DNA from: an uncultured Clostridia bacterium
Lineage (GTDB): Bacteria > Bacillota_A > Clostridia > Christensenellales > Aristaeellaceae
Assembly (NCBI GenBank): GCA_946408865.1
Contig: CAMJTZ010000058.1
Location: forward strand, 1-10,110
Direction: 5' to 3'
DNA length: 10,110 nt
Every line of letters starts with the position of its first letter. The stretch's first letter is position 1. The notes under the pieces were generated by a model. The model saw only the letters and a list, made by a program, of their open reading frames with translations, made no database searches and was not told the DNA's origin. This document shows, piece after piece, positions 1 to 7,348 of this stretch. The position numbers and the translations under genes are program-made.

Positions 1-622
1 GCTGTCCGCCTGCCGGACGGCCGTAGGGTCCCTGCTGTCCGCCTGCCGGACGGCCATAGGGTCCCTGTCCCGCGGCGCGCGGCGCGACGGGTGCCGGCCG
101 GTCGCCCGGACGGCTGATAATCTGCCCGATTGCCGGCTTCTTCGGTGCTTCCGGCTTTGCAGGCGTTTCCTCTTCCGGAGCAAATACCGTCTGAACGGGT
201 ACCTCTTCCGCAGGCGCAGGCTTCTTCTCCGGTTTTTCTTCCGGCTTCTCCTCTGCGGGAGCCGGTGTTTCCGTTGCGGGTTCTGCTGCCTCCGCGGGAG
301 CAGCCTCTTCGCTGGCAGGTTTCTTTTTCTTCGGCGCAGGCTTCTCTGCTTTTTCTTCCTGCATGGCCGCTTCCATCATCTGCTTCTCGTCATCGTCCAG
401 CATGGTAAATGCCTTGGTATGTGCGGACTGCGCCTTCAGCTGCTCCTGCTGCTTTTTGCGCATAGCTTCCTCGTCCTTCTGGCGGCTGAATTCCATATCC
501 ATCCGGCGAAGCGCGTCAAACAGGGCGTCCGCGTCCTTGCGGATTCCCGTTGCGCGTTCCAGAATTCCGGAAGCTTCCTCAACCAGACCTTTGGTGGCAT
601 CTTTTAAGTTCACCTTTGCCAT
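1..622 (-). CDS. infB: Translation initiation factor IF-2, N-terminal 207 residues (gene continues beyond the left edge)
   Basis: The frame opens at ATG 622 (MAKVNLKDATKGLVEE) and stays open to the left edge, so only the variable N-terminal region is visible; the GTPase domain that delivers initiator tRNA to the 30S subunit would lie outside. An in-frame stop at 653-655 and the absence of any ATG, GTG or TTG between it and 622 fix the start. Residues 1-85 are charged and probably helical or coiled coil. Residues ~85-185 are a Pro/Ala/Glu/Lys linker with KPAP and AEEKPEEKPEKK runs. The last visible part is Gly/Pro/Arg/Gln-rich with two copies of QGPYGRPAGGQ. I do not see the usual bacterial IF2_N motif (VRVYELAKEL-like) here. 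The identification rests on position after ylxQ plus the IF-2-like linker composition. A weak SD (AGGGGG) lies 12 nt upstream of the start. It is separated from ylxQ by 76 nt. Confidence 0.83.
   Translation of the reverse strand, partial: MAKVNLKDATKGLVEEASGILERATGIRKDADALFDALRRMDMEFSRQKDEEAMRKKQQEQLKAQSAHTKAFTMLDDDEKQMMEAAMQEEKAEKPAPKKKKPASEEAAPAEAAEPATETPAPAEEKPEEKPEKKPAPAEEVPVQTVFAPEEETPAKPEAPKKPAIGQIISRPGDRPAPVAPRAAGQGPYGRPAGGQQGPYGRPAGGQ
2..67 (-). repeat. 33-bp tandem repeat, two copies, inside infB
   Basis: Positions 2-34 and 35-67 are adjacent 33-bp copies that differ at one base (gta versus ata, synonymous Tyr codons). Each encodes the 11-residue unit QGPYGRPAGGQ in the IF-2 linker. 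Each copy also holds a small inverted repeat, GTCCG-5-CGGAC. The array may continue beyond the left edge. Confidence 0.9.
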
Positions 623-698
623 TCGACGTTTGTACCCCCTGCCATATCGGCATCATAATCTGACCCTGTTGAATCCCGGCGCGTCTGCTGTCCGCTGA

Positions 699-1001
699 TC
701 ACCGGTTGCTGATCACTGAGATAATCTGTTCCGAAAAGGATCCTTCTTTCACCGCCATTGCGGCGCCCGGTTTCCCGGTTGCATCTCCCAGCAGCCCTTC
801 CGGAAGAAGGACCATCCTCGTTCCGTTCCGGCTGCACAGGTCTTCATACCGTTTCCGGGAATTGGCGCTGATCCCGCCGTCTGCAAGCAGAATCCCGCAC
901 TGGCCTTTCTCGATTGCCCGCCGGCATCCGTCCTCGCCGAAGGTTGCCTGGCCGGCCCGTACGCACAGGCCCATGAGCCCTTTCAGGCGCCGTTCATCCA
1001 T
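699..1001 (-). CDS. ylxQ: L7Ae/L30e-family RNA-binding protein (YlxQ)
   Basis: A 100-residue protein with the size and layout of the bacterial YlxQ/L7Ae-L30e-Gadd45 fold: a helix at [19 protein letters not shown], then [25 protein letters not shown], a short strand [19 protein letters not shown], and a C-terminal [15 protein letters not shown]. The family binds kink-turn-like RNA and is associated with ribosomes, but the exact role of YlxQ is unsettled. Its ATG overlaps the end of rnpM by 8 bases (AATGGATGA), so the two are probably translationally coupled. A strong AGGAGG lies 6 nt before the ATG. The position between rnpM and infB matches the Bacillota operon. Confidence 0.88.
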   Translation of the reverse strand: MDERRLKGLMGLCVRAGQATFGEDGCRRAIEKGQCGILLADGGISANSRKRYEDLCSRNGTRMVLLPEGLLGDATGKPGAAMAVKEGSFSEQIISVISNR

Positions 1002-1278
1002 TCGCGGCCTCCTGTGCCGCTTCCATGGCGGCTGTCAGCGCTTCTGCCGTCTCCGGCGGCAGCGTGACATCCAGCTGGCGTTCCAGCTGTTTCTGCCGGA
1101 TTGCCCGTTTCAGGCAGTCTGCGTTTCTGCAGACATATGCGCCTCTGCCGGGTTTCTTTCCGACCGGGTCCAGAGAGACTTCCCCCTCCGGGCTTCTCAC
1201 AACCCGGATCAGTTCCTTCTTCTCCTTCATTTCCCGGCATCCGACACACATGCGCATCGGAATCTTTCTTGGTTTCAT
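994..1278 (-). CDS. rnpM: RNase P modulator RnpM (YlxR, DUF448)
   Basis: A 94-residue protein opening with the family signature [18 protein letters not shown] and carrying the conserved GRGAYVC segment at about residues 44-50. YlxR proteins are small basic RNA binders; the Bacillus homologue has been renamed RnpM because it binds and modulates RNase P. Cysteines at 11 and 14 (CxxC) and 50 and 55 (CRNADC) could form a metal site, as in many Gram-positive homologues. I chose ATG 1278 over the in-frame GTG at 1284: AGAGG sits 5 nt before the ATG but overlaps the GTG, and the family begins at MKPRK. The gene starts 42 nt after the nusA stop and overlaps ylxQ by 8 nt. Confidence 0.93.
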   Translation of the reverse strand: MKPRKIPMRMCVGCREMKEKKELIRVVRSPEGEVSLDPVGKKPGRGAYVCRNADCLKRAIRQKQLERQLDVTLPPETAEALTAAMEAAQEAANG

Positions 1279-1283
1279 CTGCA

Positions 1284-1288
1284 CCTCT
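1284..1288 (-). promoter_or_regulatory. Ribosome binding site that sets the rnpM start
   Basis: AGAGG on the minus strand (cctct forward) lies 5 nt before ATG 1278. It overlaps the alternative GTG at 1284-1282, which argues against that GTG as the start. Confidence 0.7.
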
Positions 1289-1320
1289 GAACCGTTTATT
1301 GCGGACTGCCGGCCGCTGAA

Positions 1321-2508
1321 TTACATCGTGTCGTCGTCGCCGTCGATGGTTTCGTCAAAGTCCATGGTAAAGCTTTCATATACCGGCGCTTCCACCTGCA
1401 CATACTCGGTCGTATCGCCGTTCTCATCGACCATATCGCTCATTTCAGCGGCCTGGCTCTGGCTCTTGATATCGATCTTCCATCCGGTCAGTTTCGCGGC
1501 CAGGCGGGCGTTCTGCCCTTCCTTTCCGATCGCCAGGCTCAGCTGGTTGTCGGGCACGATGACGCGGAAGGCTTTCTCGTCACGCGCCTGGTAAACGCTC
1601 AGCACATGTGCGGGATTCAGCGCGTTCGCCACGAATTCCGCCGGATTGCTGCTCCATTTGATGATGTCGATCTTCTCACCCTTCAGTTCGGCAACCACGC
1701 GGTCCACACGACCGCCCCGCTGTCCGACGCAGGCGCCGACCGGGTCAATCAGCATATCCGCGCTGTGTACCGCGATCTTCGTGCGGCTGCCGGCTTCGCG
1801 GGCAATGTTTTTGATCGTGACGATACCGCCTGCGATTTCAGGCACTTCCATCTCGAACAGGCGCTTTACCAGGTTCGGATGAATCCGGCTTACATATACC
1901 TGCGGGGTATATCCGGCGCGCTGGCTTTCCTTGTGTACTTCAAGGATATATACCTTGATGTGATCGTCGTCGTGCAGCACTTCGCCGGGAATCATCTCAT
2001 CCCGCTCGAGTACGCCTTCCGTCCGGCCCAGATCCACATACACCGCTTTGGGCTCGATCCGTTCGACAATGCCGGTCAGAATTTCGCTTTCCTTCTCGAC
2101 ATATTCGTCGTAGATCTTTCCGCGTTCCGCCTCACGGATATGCTGGATAATAACCTGCTTCGCCGTCTGGGCAGCCACCCGCAGGAACCCGGTCGGAGTA
2201 ACGTCGACTTCGGCGATATCGCCCATCTGGTAGGTGGGGTTGATCTTCTGTGCGTCCTTCAGGGAAATCTGGTTCGTGGGATCCTCGATCTCTTCGTCCT
2301 CCAGAATCAGCTTCCGGGCGTACACGGAAATCGCGCCGGTATTCCGGTTCACGGAAACGTCCAGGTTGTTCGGCGCCGTTTCTCCCTTCGGCAGGTTCTT
2401 TTTATATGCAGCTTTCAGCGCTTCCTCAATTGTGTTGAAAAGCGTTTCTTCGCTGATTTCTTTCTCTTTTGCCAGCATCCGGATCGCATCAATAACCTCA
2501 GACTTCAT
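1321..2508 (-). CDS. nusA: Transcription termination/antitermination factor NusA
   Basis: A 395-residue NusA that binds RNA polymerase near the RNA exit channel and modulates pausing, termination and antitermination. Visible domains in order: the polymerase-binding N-terminal domain (about 1-125, with [20 protein letters not shown]), the S1 domain (about 138-205, [19 protein letters not shown]), KH1 (about 240-290, core [11 protein letters not shown]) and KH2 (about 305-350, core [13 protein letters not shown]). The hallmark [19 protein letters not shown] joins S1 to KH1. After KH2 the protein has only a ~45-residue acidic tail ending [11 protein letters not shown], and lacks the two C-terminal acidic repeats of proteobacterial NusA; this is normal for Gram-positive bacteria. 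The start overlaps the rimP stop by 11 nt, so translation is probably coupled. The SD is weak (GGGGA, 8 nt from ATG). Confidence 0.98.
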   Translation of the reverse strand: MKSEVIDAIRMLAKEKEISEETLFNTIEEALKAAYKKNLPKGETAPNNLDVSVNRNTGAISVYARKLILEDEEIEDPTNQISLKDAQKINPTYQMGDIAEVDVTPTGFLRVAAQTAKQVIIQHIREAERGKIYDEYVEKESEILTGIVERIEPKAVYVDLGRTEGVLERDEMIPGEVLHDDDHIKVYILEVHKESQRAGYTPQVYVSRIHPNLVKRLFEMEVPEIAGGIVTIKNIAREAGSRTKIAVHSADMLIDPVGACVGQRGGRVDRVVAELKGEKIDIIKWSSNPAEFVANALNPAHVLSVYQARDEKAFRVIVPDNQLSLAIGKEGQNARLAAKLTGWKIDIKSQSQAAEMSDMVDENGDTTEYVQVEAPVYESFTMDFDETIDGDDDTM

Positions 2509-3022
2509 CTTTGTTTTCCCCGCTTTCTGTGTTCTTGCTTTCAGTTGGTTCGGAAAGATCCACTTCCTCGATCCCTTCCATGTCCACCACCGGTTTCACC
2601 AGCGCCGCGGCTTTGCGCGGAATGCGTTTTACGCCGTCAGGTGTCTCCAGCAGAATGTTCCCGTCTTCCAGGCCGGCCAGGATGCCGGTCAGCTGCTTCG
2701 CCCCTTCCATCGGTTTAAACAGCCTGATTTCAATTTCACTTCCGAGGTTCCGTTCGAAATCCCGGTCTTTTTTCAACGGCCTGTCGATTCCCGGAGAGGA
2801 GACTTCCATGAAGTCGTAGTCCACTGTGTCCGCCAGGCTGCGTACCGCTTTGTGGTAGGCTTCGCAGTCGTCCAGGGAAATTCCTTCGGGCTTGTCGATG
2901 TAGAACCGCAGATATCTGCCGGTCGGTTCTTTCTCAACCCCGGCGTCCACCAGTTCAAACCCCATCTGTTCCGCGATCTTCGCGCACCGCGCTTCGATCG
3001 CTGCTGTTTCCGCTTTCGCCAT
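2498..3022 (-). CDS. rimP: Ribosome maturation factor RimP
   Basis: A 174-residue RimP (YlxS/YhbC family), which assists late maturation of the 30S ribosomal subunit. The N-terminal alpha/beta domain shows GFELVDAGVEKEPTGRYLRFYID (about 21-43) and DDCEAYHKAVRSL. The family signature is FMEVSSPGIDRPLKKDRDFER (about 71-91). The C-terminal SH3-like domain covers about 95-147 (GILAGLEDGNILLE). The last ~20 residues are a polar acidic tail ([20 protein letters not shown]) longer than in many homologues. It is first in the operon. The SD is poor: GGAAAG lies 12 nt before ATG 3022. Initiation may therefore depend on leader structure. Confidence 0.96.
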   Translation of the reverse strand: MAKAETAAIEARCAKIAEQMGFELVDAGVEKEPTGRYLRFYIDKPEGISLDDCEAYHKAVRSLADTVDYDFMEVSSPGIDRPLKKDRDFERNLGSEIEIRLFKPMEGAKQLTGILAGLEDGNILLETPDGVKRIPRKAAALVKPVVDMEGIEEVDLSEPTESKNTESGENKDEV

Positions 3023-3062
3023 GCTGTTTCAACGCTTTCCGGGCAATCAAAAAGAGCGGAAC

Positions 3063-3130
3063 AAAAGCCCTTCCTCAGCCGGTAATTTCAGCGGGAAAAA
3101 CGCCCCCGCATATCCGGCCTTCAGGCTTTT
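3063..3130 (-). ncRNA. Possible structured 5' leader element upstream of rimP
   Basis: Reading the minus strand, three nested perfect complementary pairs occur. The outer stem is AAAAGCC (3130-3124) with GGCTTTT (3069-3063). The middle stem is GCCGG (3118-3114) with CCGGC (3082-3078). The inner stem is GCGGG (3109-3105) with CCCGC (3095-3091) around a 9-nt loop. Internal loops are 5/8 and 4/8 nt. It sits in the middle of a ~175-nt leader and 40 nt before the rimP ATG, and is followed by a U-rich stretch (CUCUUUUUG). It could be an attenuator or protein-binding leader. I do not recognise it as a named riboswitch. Short nested stems can occur by chance, so confidence is modest. Confidence 0.4.
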
Positions 3131-3171
3131 TCCACTCTCTACCGATAAACCCTTCTTTCAAGGCATTCAGC

Positions 3172-3198
3172 CGATTAATCGCATGAAAAACCATGCGA
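3172..3198 (-). repeat. Overlapping small palindromes at the presumed rimP transcript 5' end
   Basis: The heptamer CATGCGA occurs three times on alternating strands: 3222-3228, 3192-3198 and 3179-3185. The last two form an inverted pair with a 6-nt spacer, so an RNA starting near 3199 would begin with a 7-bp hairpin. The perfect 10-bp palindrome CGATTAATCG (3172-3181) overlaps its downstream arm. Confidence 0.6.
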
Positions 3199-3228
3199 CG
3201 GAAAGTATAACACACTTTCCGTCGCATG
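3192..3228 (-). terminator. 15-bp perfect hairpin, probable intrinsic terminator of the GH31 transcript
   Basis: CATGCGACGGAAAGT (3192-3206) and ACTTTCCGTCGCATG (3214-3228) are perfect inverted repeats around a 7-nt loop. On the minus strand the hairpin is followed by G and five Us (3190-3186). It begins 23 nt after the GH31 stop at 3252. An A run on the other side could let it act on the plus strand too. The same DNA contains the rimP promoter, so it could also be an operator; the two roles are not exclusive. Confidence 0.6.
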
Positions 3229-3232
3229 ACAA
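3204..3232 (-). promoter_or_regulatory. Sigma-A-type promoter for the rimP-nusA-infB operon
   Basis: On the minus strand, TTGTCA (3232-3227) and TATACT (3209-3204) each match the consensus at 5 of 6 bases and are exactly 17 nt apart. A run of seven As lies just upstream (T run at 3236-3242 forward), resembling an UP element. The start site should fall near 3199-3196, giving a leader of about 175 nt before rimP. Both hexamers overlap the arms of the 3192-3228 palindrome. Confidence 0.65.
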
Positions 3233-3251
3233 TCCTTTTTTATCAACGTCT

Positions 3252-5276
3252 TTACAGTTTTTCGAACACCGGAATCTCCTCGATCGGCGCATTCACGGAG
3301 ACCGTTTTTCCGCCCTCCAGGATTTCCCCGCTGTTCACGTTCTTCCACCGGCCTGCCGGCAGGTAAACATCCCGTTCAAACCGGTTCAGTTCCATCACCG
3401 GGGCAACCAGGTACTTCGTGCCGAACATGTACTGATCCTGCAGATCCCAGCACTTCGAGTCCTCCGGGAATTCGTAGAACATGGTCCGGATCAGCGGGCT
3501 TCCGTTTTCCGCAGCTTCCCTGTATAGATCCCGGATGTAATCGTGCATCGCAATCCGGATCTCGTAGTATTTCCGCATGATCGCGTAGTTTTCTTCTCCG
3601 TAGCTCCACAGTTCGTTCGGCTGGCCGGTATGCAGGTACCCGCCGCCCCAGTCCCGCGTATCCAGCGGCGGGATGTTGTAGGGGCCCCGGTCGCCGTGCA
3701 TGCGCAGCACAGCGGAATAAACCGCAAACTGATACCAGCGGATCAGCAGCTGCCGGAAATCCGGATCGCTGACATCGTCCGTCATAAATCCGCCGATATC
3801 CGTCGTCCACCACGGAATGCCTGCCAGACCCATGTTCAGACCGGCCTGAAGCTGCTCCCGCAGCGCCTGGAAAGTACTCGGCACATCGCCGGACCAGATC
3901 ACATTGCCGTATTTCTGGCTTCCGGCCCATCCGCAACGCAGCAGGTTCACCGGCGTTTCCTTTTTCTCTTCCTTCATCGGCTCGAAGAAGGCCCGGGAGA
4001 ACATCTGCGGATACATGTTGCTGCAGCTCAGCGCCGGCCCCGTGCAGTAGCGGTAATTCTCAAAATCGTATACGCCGTAGTCCGGTTCGCTGTTGTCCAG
4101 CCAGAACCCGTCGATTCCGTAGTCGTAGTAGTTTTTCCGGCAAACCTTCCAGATGTATTTCCGTGTTTCCGGATTGAAGGGATCGATCTCCACGCAGTCA
4201 CCCTGGTAATCATAGGTCTGTGCTGCGCCGCGTTCCGTGCGGATCAGCAGTCCCTGCTCCATCATCGGCGCGAAGTTTTCACTCTTCCGGTCCACGCTCG
4301 GCCAGACGGATACAATCACGCGGATGCCCATGGAATGCAGTTCATCCACCATCGCCTTCGGATCCGGCCAGTAGGTTTTGTCGAATTTCCAGTCGCCCTG
4401 AAGCGTCCAGTGGAAGAAATCGATCACAATCTGGTCGATTTTGATGCCTTCCTTCTGATACTGCCGCGCTACCGTCAGCACTTCGTCCTGCGTCCGGTAA
4501 CGCAGTTTGCACTGCCACAGGCCCATCAGGTTTTCCGGGAACATCGGTGCCCGGCCGGTTACGTCTGTATAGTTCTTCAGGATCTGCTTCGGTCCGTCCG
4601 CCGCGGTGATCCAGTAGTCCATCTGTCTGGTGCTCCGGGCGGTCCATTCCGTGTAGTTGTTTGCGAAAGCCGCATGTCCGATTGCCGGATTGTTCCACAG
4701 CAGTCCGTATCCCATGCTGCTCACCATGAACGGCACGGAGATCTGGCTGTTCCGCTGCGCCAGTTCCAGCAGGTTTCCCTTCAGGTTCAGCCACGGCTGC
4801 TGGTACTGTCCCATGCCGTAGATCCTCTCCCCGTCGTTCGCGTCAAACTTCACCGTCAGCGTATATTCGCTTCCGCCGATATTCCCTTTCCACTCGCGGT
4901 TCACGATCTTCAGGCAGCGGCTGCCCTCTGACAGCGTTCCGCCGTAACTCCGGTAATATTCCTGCAGAATCAGTTTTCCGTCCCGGAAAAAGCTGATGAC
5001 GCCCGCGAAATTCACTGTCGCGCTGATCCGTCCGTTCTCGATCCGGGCGCACGGAACCTGTCCGAAGGTACCATCCCCGTTCGGATTGCTCTCTGTACCG
5101 ATGTCGATTCTGCATGCGGTTTCTTCCGGTGTCTCCGTCAGCGCCCAGTCGTTCCCGGTCCATCCGTCGTACATCACGGCCCGTACCCGCAGGCTGTCTT
5201 TTCCCCAGGCTTCAATCCGGAGGGTTTCGCCGCCGCGTTTTGCAGTCAGCGCGTTTTTCTCTGCTGTAAACTTCAT
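3252..5276 (-). CDS. Glycoside hydrolase family 31 enzyme, probably alpha-xylosidase-like
   Basis: A 674-residue retaining alpha-glycosidase without signal peptide or membrane segment, so probably cytosolic. The N-terminal beta-sandwich covers about 1-240. The catalytic barrel (about 245-590) begins with GLWQCKLRYRTQDEVL. DGFWLDNSEPD contains the expected nucleophile Asp394, and IWSGDVPSTF the expected acid/base Asp464. The following LAGIPWWTTDIGGF is typical of the family. C-terminal beta domains follow, with KYLVAPVMELNRFERDVYLPAG. The WLDxSEPD form is nearer to alpha-xylosidases than to the WxDMNEP of classical alpha-glucosidases, but GH31 also holds alpha-glucosidases and alpha-galactosidases, so the substrate is uncertain. 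The start is supported by AGGAGA 8 nt before ATG. It lies 43 nt after glgB with no terminator between, suggesting one transcript, and ends before a strong hairpin. Confidence 0.92.
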   Translation of the reverse strand: MKFTAEKNALTAKRGGETLRIEAWGKDSLRVRAVMYDGWTGNDWALTETPEETACRIDIGTESNPNGDGTFGQVPCARIENGRISATVNFAGVISFFRDGKLILQEYYRSYGGTLSEGSRCLKIVNREWKGNIGGSEYTLTVKFDANDGERIYGMGQYQQPWLNLKGNLLELAQRNSQISVPFMVSSMGYGLLWNNPAIGHAAFANNYTEWTARSTRQMDYWITAADGPKQILKNYTDVTGRAPMFPENLMGLWQCKLRYRTQDEVLTVARQYQKEGIKIDQIVIDFFHWTLQGDWKFDKTYWPDPKAMVDELHSMGIRVIVSVWPSVDRKSENFAPMMEQGLLIRTERGAAQTYDYQGDCVEIDPFNPETRKYIWKVCRKNYYDYGIDGFWLDNSEPDYGVYDFENYRYCTGPALSCSNMYPQMFSRAFFEPMKEEKKETPVNLLRCGWAGSQKYGNVIWSGDVPSTFQALREQLQAGLNMGLAGIPWWTTDIGGFMTDDVSDPDFRQLLIRWYQFAVYSAVLRMHGDRGPYNIPPLDTRDWGGGYLHTGQPNELWSYGEENYAIMRKYYEIRIAMHDYIRDLYREAAENGSPLIRTMFYEFPEDSKCWDLQDQYMFGTKYLVAPVMELNRFERDVYLPAGRWKNVNSGEILEGGKTVSVNAPIEEIPVFEKL

Positions 5277-5319
5277 GCATTCATTCTCCTGATATTCTGT
5301 TTTTCATTCCGGCAGCCGG

Positions 5320-7347
5320 TCATTCTCCGATTCTTTCCAGCACCATTGCCGTGCGGCACGGGCTGTAAACATTGAATCCGAGACCCCTGCCTTCGATATA
5401 TTCCGTATAATACGTCACGCTGTGGTCGATCAGCATCGGTCCGCCGAAACGTTCCTCGTCCGTGCTCAGGATCACCCTGTATTTTCCTTCGCCTGTCGTA
5501 TGGGCGTGCAGGAAGAACTGCGGTTCGCTGTAACTGTTGTGGAAGTTAAATACAAACAGCAGGTTCCCCCGGCTGAAGGTGATGATCTTCCGGTCCGGAT
5601 CGATCCACAGGCTTACCGCGTACGGATCGTCCAGCAGCTTCCGTTCCTTTGCCAGTGTGATCATCGCCTGGTCAAAGTCGTTCAGCCACTCGTATTTCAG
5701 GTCCTTGTTGTCCACCAGTTTCCACTGCCGCCGGCAGTACTTGTAACTCCATCCGTTTCCTTCCCGTGGGAAATCAATCCATTCCGGATGGCCGAATTCA
5801 TTGCCCATGAAGTTCAGGTATCCGTTTCCGCCCAGGCTCATCGTATACAGCCGGATGATCTTGTGCAGTTCGATGGCCCGGTCCATGGTGATGGAATGAT
5901 AGTCCTTCATCATACCGGTATACATTTCCGCGTCTGCCATCCGGAAAAGGATGGTCTTGTCGCCCACCAGCGCCTGGTCATGGCTTTCGCAGTAGCCGAT
6001 CACTTTTTCCTGCGGCCGCCGCGTGGTCATTTCGTGCCACAGCGCGTTCATGTTCCAGTCCTCGTCCCGCGTATCCTTCAGCAGTTTGATCCAGTAGTCC
6101 GGCTCGCCCATGGCCAGCCGGTAATCAAATCCGATCCCGCCCTGGTAAATCGGCAGGCACATGCCGGGCATACCGCTCACATCCTCCGCGATGGTGATCG
6201 CGTTCGGGTTCACCTCGTGAATCAGTTCGTTTGCAAGCTGCAGATAGTTCAGCGCTTCCAGATCCGTATTCATGTTGAAATACATATCGTAGTTCGTAAA
6301 TGCGCTTCCGAGCCCGTGATCGTGGTAGATCATGCTGGTAACGCCGTCGAACCGGAATCCGTCGAAGTGATACTCCTCCTGCCAGAATTTGAGGTTGCTC
6401 AGCAGGAAATGCAGCACCTCCGGACGCGCGTAGTTGAACAGCCGCGTTCCCCAGGCCGGATGCCATCCCCGATCGCCCGGCAGGAAGTACTGGTCGTCCG
6501 TCCCGTCCTGCATCTGCAGTCCTTCCCCCACGTTCGGACAGGCATGACTGTGCACCACATCCAGCAGCACCCGGATTCCCATACTGTGGGCTTTGTTCAC
6601 CAGGTATTTCAGTCCGTCCGGCGCGCCGTACCAGTGGGCTGCTGCGAAGAAGTTCGTTACCTGGTATCCGAAGGATCCGTAATACGGATGCTCCTGAATG
6701 GCCATCAGCTGCAGCGTGTTGTATCCGAGTTTCGCAATCCTGGGCAGAATCCGCTCGGCAAATTCCATATAAGTGCCGATGCCTTCCTTGTCCTGGGCCA
6801 TGCCGATGTGCGCCTCATAGATCAGCGGAGCGGCCGGGGCCTTGGTCCTGAATTCATCGTCCGTCCACTCAAAAGGCTTTTCAGGCGACCAGATCTGTGT
6901 GCACAGGCGCATGGTCTTCTCGTCCATGCTCACTTTCGTACTGTAGGCCGGCAGTCTTTCAAACCAGTCTTCACCTTTGCGGACCCACAGCTTCACATAC
7001 TGCCCGTGTTTCAGCGCGTTTTTCCCTTTCAGGCTGATTTCCCATACGCCGTTTTCACCGCGGTCCAGCGGATGGCTGTCCCGGTCCCACTTATTGAAGT
7101 CGCCCATCAGCCGCACTTCGTCCGCGCCGGGCATCCATTCCCGGAATACCCATCCGTCCGCCGTCCGGTGAAAACCGAAATACAGTGCGCCGTTGGCAAA
7201 CTCCGTCAGTGTGTCTGAACCTCCGGCGATCTGCCACCGTTTCTCCTTGAAACGGTTCATCCGCAGCTCAATATCACCCGCGTGCGGCGCCAGCCACGGA
7301 TCAATGGAAGTAATCTCGTATGGGGCTTCCAGTCTGCTGATATCCAT
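5320..7347 (-). CDS. glgB: 1,4-alpha-glucan branching enzyme, GH13_8 (eukaryote-like) type
   Basis: A complete 675-residue branching enzyme that cuts alpha-1,4 chains and rejoins them through alpha-1,6 bonds in glycogen. Order: N-terminal segment (DPWLAPHAGDIELRMNRFKE, about 16-36), a CBM48 domain (about 53-150, WVFREWMPGADEVRLMGDFN), the GH13 barrel (about 175-560) and a C-terminal beta domain. Expected catalytic residues are Asp334 (DGFRFDGVTSMIYHDHG), Glu388 (ITIAEDVSG) and Asp457 (ESHDQALVGDKT), with histidine 268 in DVVHSH. ESHDQALVGDKT and FDGVTSMIYHDHG are the eukaryotic/GH13_8 forms, unlike the SHDEVVHGKKS of ordinary bacterial GH13_9 GlgB. The protein has no signal peptide. Its ATG lies one base after the upstream stop (TGACATG), and its SD lies inside the upstream gene. 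No other glycogen synthesis gene (glgA, glgC, glgP) is in view. Confidence 0.96.
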   Translation of the reverse strand: MDISRLEAPYEITSIDPWLAPHAGDIELRMNRFKEKRWQIAGGSDTLTEFANGALYFGFHRTADGWVFREWMPGADEVRLMGDFNKWDRDSHPLDRGENGVWEISLKGKNALKHGQYVKLWVRKGEDWFERLPAYSTKVSMDEKTMRLCTQIWSPEKPFEWTDDEFRTKAPAAPLIYEAHIGMAQDKEGIGTYMEFAERILPRIAKLGYNTLQLMAIQEHPYYGSFGYQVTNFFAAAHWYGAPDGLKYLVNKAHSMGIRVLLDVVHSHACPNVGEGLQMQDGTDDQYFLPGDRGWHPAWGTRLFNYARPEVLHFLLSNLKFWQEEYHFDGFRFDGVTSMIYHDHGLGSAFTNYDMYFNMNTDLEALNYLQLANELIHEVNPNAITIAEDVSGMPGMCLPIYQGGIGFDYRLAMGEPDYWIKLLKDTRDEDWNMNALWHEMTTRRPQEKVIGYCESHDQALVGDKTILFRMADAEMYTGMMKDYHSITMDRAIELHKIIRLYTMSLGGNGYLNFMGNEFGHPEWIDFPREGNGWSYKYCRRQWKLVDNKDLKYEWLNDFDQAMITLAKERKLLDDPYAVSLWIDPDRKIITFSRGNLLFVFNFHNSYSEPQFFLHAHTTGEGKYRVILSTDEERFGGPMLIDHSVTYYTEYIEGRGLGFNVYSPCRTAMVLERIGE

Positions 7348-7348
7348 G

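Noticed and set aside
610..837. Minus-strand 75-codon open frame overlapping ylxQ and the infB start
   Set aside because: It lies in another frame over the conserved ylxQ sequence and has no SD of its own; the 76-nt ylxQ-infB gap needs no extra gene.
1279..1284. GTG start for rnpM two codons upstream of ATG 1278
   Set aside because: The GTG overlaps the AGAGG ribosome binding site, and the family begins at MKPRK/MKxRK.
1606..2718. Long plus-strand open frame (370 codons) antisense to nusA and rimP
   Set aside because: It mirrors strongly conserved NusA and RimP coding sequence, its translation shows no recognisable domain, and GC-rich codon bias gives open antisense frames throughout this window.
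3543..4931. 462-codon plus-strand open frame antisense to the GH31 gene
   Set aside because: Same shadow effect; no domain, and the GH31 catalytic motifs on the other strand are clear.
5422..7218. 598-codon plus-strand open frame antisense to glgB
   Set aside because: It is the antisense shadow of an unmistakable branching enzyme. The translation is rich in Val, His, Gln and Arg, as expected for a complement frame, with no family resemblance.
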